From Meghimatium bilineatum (lineage: Eukaryota > Mollusca > Gastropoda > Stylommatophora > Philomycidae): a DNA stretch of 64,000 nt. The stretch lies in the NCBI GenBank assembly GCA_034231615.1, contig CM067298.1, positions 55,952,883 to 56,016,882 on the forward strand, in the 5' to 3' direction. Of this stretch, positions 37,481 to 50,555 are shown piece by piece (position 1 is the stretch's first letter; each line of letters starts with the position of its first letter). Below the pieces are notes generated by a model. The model worked only from the letters and a program-made list of their open reading frames with translations, had not been told where the DNA came from and did not search any database. Position numbers and translations under genes: made by a program.

Positions 37481-38344
37481 ACACCTTGACTACAAAAAGT
37501 AAGCAAAGAGAGCTCAAACAGCGACGGAATAATGACGGTCAGGGTTCACATGTGCCTTTCATAAACAGCACATGTGAACTTTAAATAGTGTTTATATTTG
37601 TTCTAACATTTTATGGTGGAATAGCACTTAAACTGAATTGGTAATAGCAATTTTAAAATGTTAAAGTGTAATGAATAACTGTTCATTAAAGTGATTAAAC
37701 AAGTATACATGAAATTTGTATTGTTAAATTTAAATTCATCATTAAAAAAAACAGCCAAATTGCGGAATTTGATTATGATATATGAAACCAGCATGCCACA
37801 ATCAATATAAAATAATGATGTATTTAAAGTCTGGTACAAAAATATTTTGAAAATGTGTTGACTAGTGTTATCTGAACCGAGAACTATTCACTCCAGGCAT
37901 CTCCACAAGAGTTATGTCTCTTTCCGCAGATTCGGGAAGGATATGAATGCTTATAGTTCTAAAACATCACCAGTAACTGTCCCCTCAAGCAATTCCAAAC
38001 TCCTCCAATCTCTTCATAAAAACCTCGTCTGTCATTATATCTTAGTCAAACAGAACCATATATAGGGACTTCAAGTTTACTGATCACAGTTGACTGATTT
38101 TACTAACAACATGTCATTGTGCACTATATTATGTGTACCTGACTAGAGAAAACGTCCATCTTTAGACTTTTGAATTCGACGTAATATAATCTATGTCATT
38201 CTGATACACAGTTACGATATTGTAGCTGATGATATCACATGAACATTGCCTGACACAGTCTTTCTCTACTATACAGATAAAATAACATAATATGATTATT
38301 ACTTGGGTATTTATATAAATCAGAAATATATATATATATAATAT

Positions 38345-38998
38345 ACTATACTACACAGAGTATCAATTAAACTAGATGACGTCAAATTTCGTAAATTTAT
38401 GAAGCTAGTTAACAGCAGACCGGGATATCAACTCAGAAATCAAGACTCGAATTGCTCTCGCCTAAAACGCCTTTAACAAACTCCCACACATCTGGAGATC
38501 GAAGATCGCAAGTAAACACATCAAACTGCGACTATTCAATTCAAGTGTGATTCCATCACTGACATTTAGATGTGAAATTTAGAAATCTACCGCAATAATG
38601 GATAAGAAGTTAGTTGCCTTCGAGAATAGTTGCTTCAGAAAAATCACAAATACTAATTGGAAAGACCTCAAATCAAACGAAAACCTAAGAGAGGAGACAA
38701 AAGAAGAATATGTCCCGAACATCATCAGAAAACGCCGCTGGACATACATCGGCCACGTACTTAGAATAATGAAGAAAGACAGAATTCCACGACAAGCCTT
38801 CATGAGGACACCAGACGTGAAAAGAAAATAGGGAAGACCAAAAACAACGCTCAGAAGAACATTTATGAATGAATTAAAATCAACAGGAATAAATGCACAA
38901 GACCTGCAATCCCTAGCAACTGGCCGACAGGCATGGAGAACTATGACATTCGCCCTATGTGTCAAACTTGGCAAAAGAGGAACTGACTGACTGACTGA
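38345..38998 (+). pseudogene. RTE-like LINE 3' fragment
   Basis: The plus strand starts in the thumb region (LDDVKFRKF..., equivalent to LDDNILDNVSQFVYLGSKIT in the 49.8-kb copy). Further on it reads DKKLVAFENSCFRKITNTNW, then RKRRWTYIGHVLRIMKKDRI and GRPKTT-like sequence after a stop. This is the standard C-terminal order of RTE-type polymerases. It ends in (GACT)n at 38985-38999, a short tandem 3' tail as seen in RTE elements. Stops and frameshifts throughout. Confidence 0.85.
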
Positions 38999-39341
38999 CA
39001 CAGAGTATATATGGTACAAAATCTCAGGCACTGCAGCATCGGTCTTAGCTCCTTGGAGACTACAGATTTGATCGCTCAGCTTGGCACACCCAGATCACTG
39101 ATGGCATCACTAAATTTGAAAAAGAAAGAACACTGAAGGCCTTTACAAGCGACGGAAGCGGAAGGACAAATTCGAAAGCCGAAAACCCCGAACCTTTTGC
39201 TATCCTGCATGCACTGCAATAGAACTTTCCTGGCACGTATCGGACTCATGGGGCATCTACAAATTATAAACCCAATTAAACAATCAGAAATGTGTTTTTA
39301 CTTATTTTTCTACTGTTCACCACATTTATTGTTTTTCATGA

Positions 39342-39461
39342 CATTCTCAGCTTTGCTTGCGAAAGAGACCATTCTCATCTTTGCTTGCGAAGGAGACCAT
39401 TCTCAGATTTGCTTGCGAAGGAGACCATTCTCAGATTTGCTTGCGAAGGAGGCTATTCTCA
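39342..39461. repeat. 28-bp minisatellite, about 4 copies
   Basis: The unit reads GCTTGCGAAGGAGACCATTC, then TCAGATTT. It ends exactly where the terminal repeat of element G begins. Confidence 0.9.
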
Positions 39462-39710
39462 CACGTAGAACACAGGATATTGAAGTTTCATTTGCGCACA
39501 ACATAGTGACTAACACACTAATGGGTTATGATGTGTATACACGGAAACATACAGATAACAAAACATTTTCAACGTTTCGAACTATTACGCCATTCTCAAG
39601 AATATATAAAACAACCAGTGAAAAAAAAATGAAAACAGTAAAAACAATGTTACCACCATAGAGGCACTAGAAATAATATTGGCATGTAAACAATACAAAG
39701 TTCAAGGTGA
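39459..39710 (+). mobile_element. element G, copy 2, right end lost
   Basis: The left terminal repeat (CACGTAGAACACAGGATATTGAAGTTTCAT region) and the interior AACGTTTCGAAC...TCTCAAG and TACAA-GTTCAAGGTGA segments align with 23082-23431. The right inverted repeat is missing. Confidence 0.6.
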
Positions 39711-40339
39711 GAAGGTGCTATATTTTGTTGGAAATATGGTAAGACGTAAAGCTTGGAAATCTAGTAGATCATAGAGCTGAAAATCTAGCAGGATCTAAAG
39801 CTTAGAACTCTAGTAGGATATAATCTGGAAATCTAGCAGGATCTAAAGCTTAGAACTCTAGTAGGATATAATCTGGAAATCTAGTAATCTAGGATTAAGT
39901 ATGCTCAGCTGCAAGAATGATTTAGCAGGAGTTTGATAACAAACGCTAAACAAAATAGAGCAATAATCCACCTGTAAAAATAATGCAGAAGTACAAGCAG
40001 AGATGAACTGTGCTACGCTGCTTAGAAAGTACAATCAATAGAGCTATTATACTATTGTGATCAATATTTAATGAAGAGGGCGTGTTCAAATTTGTATGTC
40101 ATACATAGAATATTCCATTTCTCAGCGTTATACAAGTTCTTTAAGTCGAAGCATCCTACTCAAATTCCAATGTAACCTAATTTAATTGTGAGAATTATGT
40201 CATGTTGGGCTCACACAAAAGAAGTATTCTCACTCTGTAGACATATAATGTATTCATAGTTGGTTATATACTCATGGTGTTGGTTACTAAACACAATAGT
40301 AAAATGAAAAACTACACCTGTTTGGTCATATAAAGATAC

Positions 40340-40545
40340 ACAACTCTTTAGAGAGAAAACTAATGAAGGGCAGAGTACATTAAAAATGGGAAGAGCAGAA
40401 AGGGCAGATAAAAGAAACGATGGACTGACGACATTAAAGATAACATGAATACATCGTTGGAAAATGCAAGCCAAATCGCCCAAGACAGAAGGGGTTCAGA
40501 GAGTTCATTGGGAATCTACGTTCTGGAGAGAATACATAACATGAC
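40340..40545 (+). pseudogene. non-LTR RT C-terminal remnant
   Basis: The plus-strand translation across two frames reads KKRWTDDIKDNMNTSLENAS, then QIAQDRRGFREFIGNL. This matches the 'RRW.DDI......L..A..LAQDR..WR' terminal block of non-LTR polymerases. The minus-strand 90-codon frame here is only the antisense of this fragment. Confidence 0.65.
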
Positions 40546-41863
40546 AGTTTGTTATGTTCATGGTGATTGGTCTTAATGACATCACCTAATGCTATATTAC
40601 TGATCTATAAATCCGATGTTTACCCATTTACATTCATGGTGACAATGCATCACATGAAGTATGGTTATTTAATGTAGACTGACGCTAAACATCCATGGGG
40701 AAAATACACTACTGATTATGTTAATTGCGTAAAGTGATATTTAGCACAGCAAAGTTATGTTTTGGTGACCGAAAACAAGTTAACTCTAAACAAAGCAACA
40801 ATTTGTTGTGTAAATCTTCTGTGTACACAACATTCAGTGACGTAATAATGAGCGTATACGTTTCATTTAAAATTTCATGACATCAACTTTATAGATACCT
40901 AATATATATATAGTGAGATTATACGCATTGAGGTAAAGATAGATGTGCCTCCGTATGTGTTTGTTGTGATTTATCGATTATTTTAATTTTAAAGTGAAAC
41001 ATATAGTTCTCCCCCGCCCCACCTGGGGGGGGGGGTAGATACACACAATTAAGGAGCCACACATACATCCGATAAGCGACAAAAAGTTGAATGCAATTTA
41101 ATGAGATGTATGGAAATAAATTATTGGAGAAGTCAACATCCTTTTAAAAACCCCACGGACGGAGGTAGCCGCCGAAGAAAAAGGCTCACAACGGGGGTCA
41201 CTGCTAAAAATGATTGAGAACTGCTGACGTCGGGCATAGATTCCTTATTAATAAATGTAAATATAGATAAAAGAAATGAAATAATTAGAAACGTGATAAG
41301 ACAAAGATATGTTCTATTATATGTTGTATTTTAATCTTACAGTGAGCGCAGTTAGTTTCAGATTTATAAATGTCAGTGATTGCAGTAAAGAAAGAGCCTC
41401 ATATACGCAATAAAAAACTACAGATGTTATGTGTTAATTATATAAACACGATCTTCAGGATATTATAGTGCTCGAACAGAGAGCACGTCCGTATTTTGTC
41501 AGTATACAGTCTGCTATTTCATCGGGAATTGTCAATCTAAAGTTACGTATTTGATTTTCTTCACGTTTTTTATTAGTCATTCTATGTATACGTTGTATAG
41601 ACAAACCAAGATAAATCACTTGAAAAGTCAAATGAGTCACTTTAGACGTTAGAAGGATGATTCATAATTTATCCCACAGGTCGTATAAAGACGATGGTCA
41701 TGCGCACCCACGAGTTTTCTTTCAATAACAAATATGTCACAGACATTACATATCCCAGAAAGGAGTTGTCTATAAACAATTAGGGGGTCCGAAAGAACTT
41801 GACAATATAGAGAGGAGGTGGTAAGAATAGTTTATGTCAATAACATTGATTCTTATATATAAA

Positions 41864-42025
41864 TTTCCGCCGAAGACGAATGTGTCGGGCCATTGCCGCA
41901 AATAAAACGGCCAAACAACGCATTTCCATTCTCTGGACTACATCCTGCTGGAAATCTAATAGGACCATGGTCCTGCTACAAGAGAGATCCAGCGGGAGTT
42001 TGAGAATGAATGCTGAAGAAGAAGA
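41864..42025 (+). mobile_element. SINE B copy, full length
   Basis: TTCCGCCGAAGACGAATGTG to GAATGCTGAAGAAGAAG. Close to the 10672 and 26070 copies; no clear target-site duplication. Confidence 0.85.
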
Positions 42026-42270
42026 CTATACTAATGAAGTAGTTTAACATACATGTTACACATATTCACATTTTTGTATAAATATTATAAATAATATCAG
42101 ACATATGCCATGAATTATATTTGTTCTATCTTCATACTTTGCAGTAGGTTCTGATTATCATTCCAATGTCATATCTACCAGATCTGATTTGAACTTTCTC
42201 CGTGCAAAGTAATAAATTGTAACTATCGTCTTAGTCTGCTTCATTCAATTATAAGACTGTTAGTTACTCT

Positions 42271-42549
42271 GCCCCTGTGCTCCTGTGGTCTGAAAAGGAA
42301 GCAAAGAAAGTGACACTATTACCTGCCAGAATGTCGTAAGAAGCGATTAAGGAGGTTTGAGAGATGAAGGCTATTCTAACCCATAGAGAGTCAAGTCACT
42401 AATAGACGATTCTGAAGTTGGATGTATCTGGCCGAAAATCACAAATATTGAAGCTAAGATGTACACCAGGACACAGCGCATTAAAATCTCTGGATTACAT
42501 GATGTTAACCTGCAGAAGTGTGAGAATATGCGATGTAGAAGGAGAAACA
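42271..42549 (+). mobile_element. SINE A copy, strongly diverged
   Basis: All landmarks in order (GAAGCAAAG, CGATTAAGGAGGTTTGAGAG, CTGAAGTTGGATGTATCTGG, CTGGATTACATGATGTTAAC, GAGAATATGCG) but with many substitutions. Among the oldest copies. Confidence 0.7.
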
Positions 42550-42773
42550 ACTCATCTGAAAGCATTCAGGTGCTGTAACTAAAAAAAATATGTTTATTTA
42601 ATTAAGTAGAAAGTATCTATTATGGTGAGGTACGCCAATTTCAAACACAGATGTCAATCTAATGTTGTTATATAGTAGTTTTTAATCATCAATAAAATTG
42701 GGAAGATGTGGTTCTGGTAATACAGTCACTATGACCCCCAAAGTCAATTTTGTTTTTAAAAATAAATTTTCTG

Positions 42774-42840
42774 TGTGGTGAAATAGTGCAGTGTGCGTAC
42801 TGGACCACCATGAAATCAGGTTCGAACCTCACTGCTGGTG
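42774..42840 (+). mobile_element. tRNA-like sequence
   Basis: Contains GGTTCGAACCTC (a perfect B-box) downstream of an A-box-like ATAGTGCAGTG. Poor stem pairing; taken as a SINE head. Confidence 0.35.
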
Positions 42841-43282
42841 TTTATAAAACGTATTTAAATTGTCTAGAAATTCTTACAGCCACAAAATGCTATGTTGTCG
42901 GCAACTTCTTTAATAGTGTATAAAAAAATTAGAATAATTGATGTGTATCTTGTACAGGACATTAATATGCAGCTATCGTTTTATTTTGAGGCGTCACTGA
43001 TATATCCATTCGTATTGCGGATGGTTGGCGTTCGAACCACCTAATACGAGGAATGAGATTGGGAGAACTTATTATTAACTCTGCTACTTTTCCGAGTTAA
43101 TAGTTCATACTGATCACATTAAAGAAACATGTCCATACATATTATAACAGTGCAGAAAACCGCTTATATTTGTTTATCTTCAAACTCAGAAATTACGAGA
43201 AATAGATCTTCTATATTAGAGTCTACAATTGGGAGGTTCCAACATAGAGCTATTTCTAATCCAGATGACTCGAACTAGCAAC

Positions 43283-43420
43283 TAAATTCAAGTAGGAAGC
43301 AAAATGATAAATTAAAAATTATTACGACTAATTGGAATTGAACTAGGTCCATTCTAACGGCACCAAATCGCCTCCCAGCTCGAGTAAACTGGTTTTTACG
43401 TACTTGACTAACCGCGTCTC
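43283..43420 (-). mobile_element. SINE K copy with tRNA-like head
   Basis: On the minus strand GGTTAGTCAAGTACG, then GGCGATTTGGTGCCGTTA and the B-box AGTTCAATTCC form the head. The tail is GCTTCCTACTTGAATTTAG. Related pieces at 46471 and 50556-50735. Confidence 0.6.
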
Positions 43421-44389
43421 TTTCCATCAAATCCCAGAAATTCATATCAATTTCCGTTAGTCACAATATTTTCCAACTAACAACGATAGGCAATACTTTG
43501 ATTAACTTTCTCTGAAATAAGGTAACAGCACATTTATTTAGATGAAGTACTGTGGGTATTCCATAAGCGAATAGTCTCACTTTAAAGACATATCGTGAAC
43601 TAGGGTTTTGTTTTTGCATGCAGATTAGTCTGATGAGATCGCTGATGAGATATATAACCCTGCAAATACGGGAAACATTATTTAGGTCAAAAGAATGACC
43701 GTAACGTATTTTATTACATCATTATGGGATTAGAACAGTGAGGCAATCCAGCACGTCGATGTATATCGAAAAGATATTGAATATGACACATGAAACAGCG
43801 CAACTTGCACATATTGACAGAGGAGATAACATAAAGAGGCTTACAGATTGACAGCAGGAGGACATGTCACGTAGAGGCAGATAACGGGACATTAGTCATG
43901 TTTTATTTATTTTCTGTAGATATTTTAGTTGCTTCCCTTTTTACACAGATTTTCACTTTGAAAAGAAAAATCTAATGGTCAGGTATACCAGTGATGTTTA
44001 TGATTGATAAAATAATAATGTTCTGTTCTATGCAAGACGTCGGTTATGCCTTTCACAATAATATGATATGGTTTATACCAGCAGTCAGTGTTTTCCAGTC
44101 TAATTTCTATCATACCCCACCCAAGTCTTTCTAAAATTGTGATTATCCCTATATAACATATACAATATTTTTGTATATTCAAAAATTGAAATATCCCCTA
44201 TATGAAACATATTTATAACTTGTTCGATTTGCCTCCCTGAATAATTAAATTGCCCCCCCCCTGTGGGTTGTGGGCATCACGTTAGGAAACACTGCAAGAA
44301 TCAATTATCCCATTTGGGATGAAATGAAAATCCAAAAGGTAAGGATGTCAAACAGTACAAAATTAATACAAATGTACGTAAATTATTTC

Positions 44390-44493
<104 letters not shown>

Positions 44494-44814
44494 ATAAAAA
44501 TGAGTGGCAGGTCCGTAGTTAAGGTGGGGGTGTTTTAAAAAGCGATTTTTGATCACATTTTTCATCACATTTATCTATTTATCTCCACAAAGAGGACATA
44601 CCACCATAATAAACATACGAGTGAACTATTTTAGATAAACACGCCCAGCCCCTCCCCCCTCAAGGAAAACATTTCTACGGCCCTGATAAATTGGTGCGTT
44701 AAGTGGTCATGGTGAGAGGAAATACAACAGCTTTGTTTTACATAATCTGAATTGTTGACACTGTTTATCTAACATGACACGTTATTGTTGCTCGCTTAGT
44801 TGAATTACGTGTGG

Positions 44815-46730
44815 TAGGTTTATGTATCTTGATTGTCGGCATCGGACGCCGGACATATCCATAGGTACTCAGATCTGTGCTTCAGTAAAACTTTCACGGC
44901 GTAGTGCAGCAGCTGTTGGATCCTGTTCACTTTGATAATTGAGTGTTCGTTTATAAATTTTAGTGAGGTATTCTCTCCGAGCGACGTCGCCTCTTACTCC
45001 GAATTCAAGCACTCGGTACTCACTATTTTTCGTCGACCTCAACATTTTCTGAACGTGCAGACTCTTGCAGAGTATTTGTTATGTCTGCTCTGCCCATACG
45101 TTGACCGCCAGTTATAGAAGTAGAAACCAACCAGTTTCTCATTTTTTTCTTCAAATGCGTGTCCGCGAACAAAGATGAAAGTGGTCTTGTGCAGTGACAC
45201 TAATTTTGCGAAATTCTCAGCTCTTTCCAATGACTCCACCCATCGCCCATGAACTTCGCCTTCTTCGACTTTATGAATCATACTCATTGAGTAACTCAGA
45301 ATACATGCGCCAGGATAGGCTTGCGATTGAAACCAGTATAGGGCGTTCGTCACTCTAAAAAAAAACTAGTTAGACTGCTAGTTGTTGCAGCGAAGACCCC
45401 ACTGTCTTGGTGAATGATTATTTCACGTGATCTGAGGGTAAAGGTCCATGAGCACTGTTGGTTGCGGATGACCGATCCATCAGTGTAAATCACATCTGTG
45501 TTATTAACATTCGCAGATGAGTGGCTTGATATCGGCGTCAACACTCACATGATTGCGATCCAAGTACTCTCTATGGGTCTTAAACGTCTATTGAAAAACC
45601 TCTGGGACAGGTATCCATTTCTCACCTGAACTAATGCTTCTGGAGCACAAATGTGTTTCCGACATCCGTCTCAGCGCACCCATCCACGACTTTCCTCTTA
45701 TATGTCTGCTTCCCATTCACACCAGGAAGTTCAATATTTAGTGGATTCAATGTCAGAATTTGCACAGACTTATATACAGACACGACCACATGTCCATTCC
45801 GTGACAAATGCCTGAAAATTCGATAAACAAATCTCACAGCTACATAGCGTGTCGCCCTTGTATAACCCAGGATGATGCGCATCGCTTAGTTTTGAATTCT
45901 CTCCAGTCTTTCAACCTGTGCTTACTAGAGGTGATGATGTCGTATGCATATTAAATAACAGGATAAACGAGAGCCTTTTATAGGATTACGAACTATTATT
46001 GTTTAATATCATCTGCTGCCGTCACACTCAAGGCTGACAAACAAGTCTTGGATTTCGCGATAACATTGTCGAAGTGTACGAGAAAGCATAATCTGCGATT
46101 GAATCGTGCGCCATGAATTTTAATAATAACGTTCTGACTACATTGTGCCATCTCAACTCTACAGTCGGTGTTTTAGACTTAGCAAGCAAAGCAATATCAT
46201 TAAGTGAAAACCATATCACCGCTGCCTTCGTTTGATTGATCAGTTCTCCAGAATCATCACACCAGGAGACGATGCGGTTGAATTACTTCTGAATGCGCTG
46301 ACGGTTGCTGTTCTGTCCTTGCCCTGTCTGTATATCAGAGCATCACCTGCAGTGTCCTGCCTCTGCTGCCAAGCTGATTGTGTATAATGCAACAGTGTAC
46401 ATATTGAAAACAACAGATGAGATAGTAGATCCCTTGGGTAGTGGTTATAGATTCAGATGTCTAACAATCAAAAGTAAATTTAAGTAGGAAGCCAGAGGAT
46501 AATTTTAAAAATTCTTTGATTTTCCGTTCCCGTTAGTCTAACAATCACTCCTGAGAGCCACCCTCCTTTCGAGCAAAACCGCTGCTATTCATCTGACAAC
46601 GAATGGTTGAACTTGGATGTTCAGGAGGATGTTGGAGAGATACTCAATAGGAACTCTGTTTTACACATCCTCTAAGTCAATTTCAATAAAGCATATTTCC
46701 AAACCTATGTGAAAACCCTTGAACAAATCC
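44815..46730 (-). pseudogene. RT/RNase H LINE, long degenerate copy
   Basis: From right to left, in polymerase order: IDLEDV...NRVPIEYLSNILLN (about 46600-46690, RT palm); ALIYRQGKDRTATVSAF (about 46270-46340, after the YADD box); IWFSLNDIALLAKS (about 46180); MRIILGYTRATRYVAVRF (about 45830-45882); RNase H start VIYTDGSVIRNQQCSWTF (about 45440-45500); and HGRWVESLERAENF with a degenerate HA-EEKNEKL block (about 45100-45250). A 3'-UTR of family C follows to 44815. Many frameshifts; no functional product. A 65-bp SINE K piece is nested at 46471-46535. This is the most complete RT/RNase H LINE in the window. Confidence 0.82.
46471..46535 (-). mobile_element. truncated SINE K nested in a LINE, with target-site duplication
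   Basis: A 65-bp insertion flanked by perfect 12-bp GTCTAACAATCA (46459-46470 and 46536-46547). Its 3' sequence CTCTGGCTTCCTACTTAAAT is the SINE K tail. It interrupts the RT region of the surrounding LINE. Confidence 0.8.
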
Positions 46731-46759
46731 TGTTACATTATTACATGTGATAATGTGAA

Positions 46760-49176
46760 CTGTATAGGGATTGAAAGATATTTGAAAAATTGAGTGAATT
46801 TAGTGCATGTATCAATGCGTGTAACAAAAAAAACGCTCTATACATGGTCAACAGTGGACTTCATGTTTCACAATTTATCGCAAAAGAAAAAGAAAAAAAA
46901 ATCTGATTAGTTGAATTTATTGTTTAACAATACACGAGATGAATATGCGGTGTTTATAAGTCATTTTTGCGGGGTAGTTGGCTTTGAAGAAGCAAAGGTG
47001 TGGGGTTATCGGCAAAAATTCATCCCGACCTCTGATTATAGAGTTACAGCTATGGTTGATTCCCTGTAGATTAAATGCGTACAAATGTCGACTTAATACA
47101 ACACATGATATTTGACAGTTTCACAAAGCACAGTCACAAATACATGTATATATCATTCTTTGCCCGATGGATGCTACTATGTTCTTCGTCATCATCATTA
47201 GGTGCCGTCTCATCAATGAAGTAGGCTGCAAAGAATCTCCACATCCATTGATTACTGCCTTCTTTTTCACTCAGACAGACTATGTTCTTACACTGTCCTG
47301 ATTAATCAAGATGAAAGAAATGTTACAGCAGTTACAGAAAATAAAAGCAAAGGACATAAATTATAAAAACAAGACAAAATGATGATCACTTCCAAGAAAC
47401 AGACCAACAACAAACAGCATGAAAAATTCAACAGTAAAACATATCTACTAGGTAAAACAGGTCAGTACATGGATACAGATAATATATGATGGACAAAAAC
47501 ACGTATAACAAACATGGAATAGAATAGGGCAGGCACAAGCACTCTATACACCCGGCCGTTATCAACCATCCTTCCATTAGGGTCGTACGGGTACTACATA
47601 TGGGTTGATGGCAGAGTAGATAGTGGGAACGTCTCACATATTCAACTCCGTCTAATTAGACTGTAGTTCGGAAGCCGATCGTCCATATTCTACTGGCGAT
47701 ATCATTGAATGTATTAGTAGTCTCTAAAAATCCAACAATTGTTGAATATAAATATAGCATACAGAATATATTTCAATAGTGATTATTATTTTGTTCCGTT
47801 TTAACTGTATAAAATGTTAATTAAATGAATGTTTTCGCAGCAATATTTCGCAGTCATTTGCTTCATACTGGATGTTTTGCCTGCAAAGTTTCATCTATAT
47901 GATCCAAATCATCGCAAAAGTGTCTAATGCATCAGCTTTATATTTGTATAGATTCGCACACATAAAGACACTATTTTTAAAAAACATTGTTTCAATAATT
48001 ATACAATGGTATGATCGCATGGAGAATTGGGGTAAAGATTTAAACAATTCGGAATGGGAAATATATTAGATATACAAAGAGATTGAGAAATAAACACAGC
48101 AGAAATGGGGGGCCTTTCCATGCCGATGTATTTGTTGACACAGGATTGACGCATCTATGGACTTGCTAAGTGTGAGCTAATGATAATCCACACTTAAAAT
48201 CGTAATTATGATCTAGAACTGTTGTCAACTATTTTGTGGCCATTGGTACTCTTTCATAAAATGGGTGTTTCTGTGTACCCCCCTCCCCCCTAATGTCTAA
48301 AGTCACAAACTTTACGACGGCAAAACGTTTTTTAATAGTTACATTATAATTCGTATTGTTTATTTTCAAGTAGACATCTGGCTGTGGTCAACACCTGGAT
48401 GGGTCTGTACCCAACCACAACCCCCCCCCCTCGCCCTAAATTTCAAAATATTTCTCCGTGGTTCCATGTATGCGGTATATATGGCCTACTGAACCACTGA
48501 ACTAGAGCACGCAATTTAACACTCATATGAAGTCATTATAATGTTACATCAATCATCCTACATCACCCACTGCTTCCGACATAATCAATCTTACATAATT
48601 TGATGTTTATCAATGAAATACATTTTAATGCTTAAAGCGTATATTAAAATATGAATAGTGGTAAAATTCCTCAAACTTTCCGAATTGTTCTAAGAAAATT
48701 ACAACTTTTTCTCGGATACATTGTGTTCATACATGGTATATTGAATATCAAAATGTAGTATCCCATCCTCGTCTTTGTCCTCGGTCCATGAAATAAATTG
48801 TCCTATAATCACATTTGCGTGCGCTCAACAAATATTTCATGTTTTCTGTCAGTAACACCCGCGCTGCAGCGCCACAATCACTGCAATACACACTAAGATA
48901 CATCCAGGCAGTAAAGTAGAACCTGAAGAGTCAGGATGTAACATCCAGGTGTCACCTTTGTCTGTAAATTAAGATAAATATTTTGTTAATTTTCTTCTAA
49001 ATGAAATATGCAGTAGCCACCATCATCATGTGCAGTACCGTGTAGAGTTACACATCATTGATCTCTACACAATGATATCTGTACTACTGCACATTACCTC
49101 TAGTATTAAAATTATGCAATAATTGTAAGTCATGTTTTTGTGTGTGTATGATATTGTATTCCTAACGATGTGTGAT
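46760..49176. other. long non-coding stretch
   Basis: No gene supported. C-runs occur at 48280-48293 and 48420-48430. A CGTCATCATCATTAGGTGCC segment near 47195 resembles the 3' tail of the 1455-2195 LINE and may be a very short LINE end. Confidence 0.5.
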
Positions 49177-49372
49177 AAAATTAATGAGAAATTAATGATA
49201 AATTAATGATAAATTAATGAGGAATTAATTAGGAATTAATGAGATATTAACGAGAAATTAATGAGAAATAAATGAGAACTTAATGAGAAATTAATGAGGA
49301 ATTAATGAGAAATTAACGAGAAATTAATGAGAAATTAATGAGAAATTAATGAGAAATTAATTAGAAATGAAG
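49177..49372. repeat. 11-bp minisatellite, about 16 copies
   Basis: Unit AATTAATGAGA with variants (GATA, GGA, TAGGA). Nearly pure A+T apart from the GAG. Confidence 0.92.
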
Positions 49373-49409
49373 ACATCAGAAAGATAGTACAGACCATATC
49401 ATGCAAATA

Positions 49410-49640
49410 ATATATATATATAGAGACAACAGATCAACTGGTTCAACCTTATGCAAATGGAATCATCACATAAGTCATGCAATGGCGTAAAGAACGGTCA
49501 CAAAGCAAGAGGAAGATCAAGAACAAGATGGGAAGATTAAATCAGAGAGATTTTCAACACAAAAAGGCGTAACTATGCAAGGGAACTGAGATGCACAAAG
49601 ACAGAGAACTTCGACTCCCAGCGACGTGTGACAACATTTG
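49410..49640 (+). pseudogene. non-LTR RT C-terminal remnant
   Basis: The plus strand reads GVKNGHKARGRSRTRWED, then IREIFNTKRRNYARELRCTK, the 'RGRPRTRWEDDI' block and following helix of a non-LTR polymerase. It differs from the RTE-like copy that follows at 49800. Confidence 0.65.
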
Positions 49641-49654
49641 TAGAAAAGACAATA

Positions 49655-49770
49655 GATAGTTAGTTGGATGATGGATGGACGGATGGATGGATGGGTGCAG
49701 GTAGATATGTAGATATGTAGGTAGATTTGTAGAAATGTAGGTTGGTAAGTAGGTAGATATATAGATAGTG
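49655..49770. repeat. GGAT / GTAGATAT short tandem repeats
   Basis: ATGGATGGACGGATGG-type repeats, then imperfect GTAGGTAGATAT repeats. Confidence 0.85.
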
Positions 49771-49799
49771 TGATAATATGGACAAAGATCTCCAAGAAA

Positions 49800-50525
49800 A
49801 ATCGGAAAGACTCACATTTTTTGCGCAACAGATAGACCTTCAAATAAACACACATAAACGACAATCATGATCTTGACCGGCCTGACAGAAGCAATTAAAC
49901 TAGATGACAATATACTAGACAATGTTTCACAATTCGTATATTTGGGAAGCAAGATAACAGCAGACGTGGATACCAATTCAGAATTCAAGACTCGAATCGC
50001 TCTCGCCTCCAACATCTTTAACAAACTTTCAACCATCTGGAAGTCAAAGATCGCAAGTAATCACATCAAACTACGACTATTCAATACAAGTGTAATTCCA
50101 ATAGTAAATAAAAATTAAAGAAGGTTGGAAATCTACCGCAATAATGAATAGGAAGTTAGTAGCCTTCGAGAATAGATGCTTTAGAAAAATCGCAAATACT
50201 AATTGTAAAGACTTCAAATCAAACTACATACTAAGAGAGGAGACAAAACAAGAATACGTTACGAACATCATCAGAAAACGCCGCTGTTCATACATCAACC
50301 ACATACTTAGAATGAAGGAAGACAGAATTCCACGACAAGTTTTTATCTGGACACCAGACGGGTAAAGAAAACAGGGAAGACCAAAAACAATGCTCAGAAC
50401 ATTTATGAATGAATTAAAATCAACAGACATAAATGCACAAGACTTGCAATACTTGGCAACTAACCGACAGGCATGGACAATTATGGCATCCGCCCTATGT
50501 GCCAAACTTGGCAAAAGAGAAACTG
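49800..50525 (+). pseudogene. RTE-like LINE 3' fragment
   Basis: The plus strand reads LDDNILDNVSQFVYLGSKIT, then SEFKTRIALASNIFNKLSTI, WKSKIASNHIKLRLFNTSVI, NRKLVAFENRCFRKIANTNC and IRKRRCSYINHILRMKEDRI. This is the thumb-to-C-terminus order of RTE-type reverse transcriptases and is collinear with 38345-38998. The catalytic palm is missing because of 5' truncation. Frameshift near 50115, stop at about 50363. Confidence 0.88.
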
Positions 50526-50555
50526 ACGGACTTATGGGCATAGAGACTAGTAAAT

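Noticed and set aside
38579-39031. 150-codon minus-strand frame
   Set aside because: Antisense shadow of the RTE-like LINE fragment, whose plus-strand motifs are clear.
39197-39661. 154-codon plus-strand frame
   Set aside because: Runs through a 28-bp minisatellite and element G; no protein signature.
43632-43680. CTGATGAGATATATAACCCT...GGGAAAC as a hammerhead ribozyme
   Set aside because: The CTGATGA and GAAA parts are there but no stem II pairs next to them and no stems I/III are evident.
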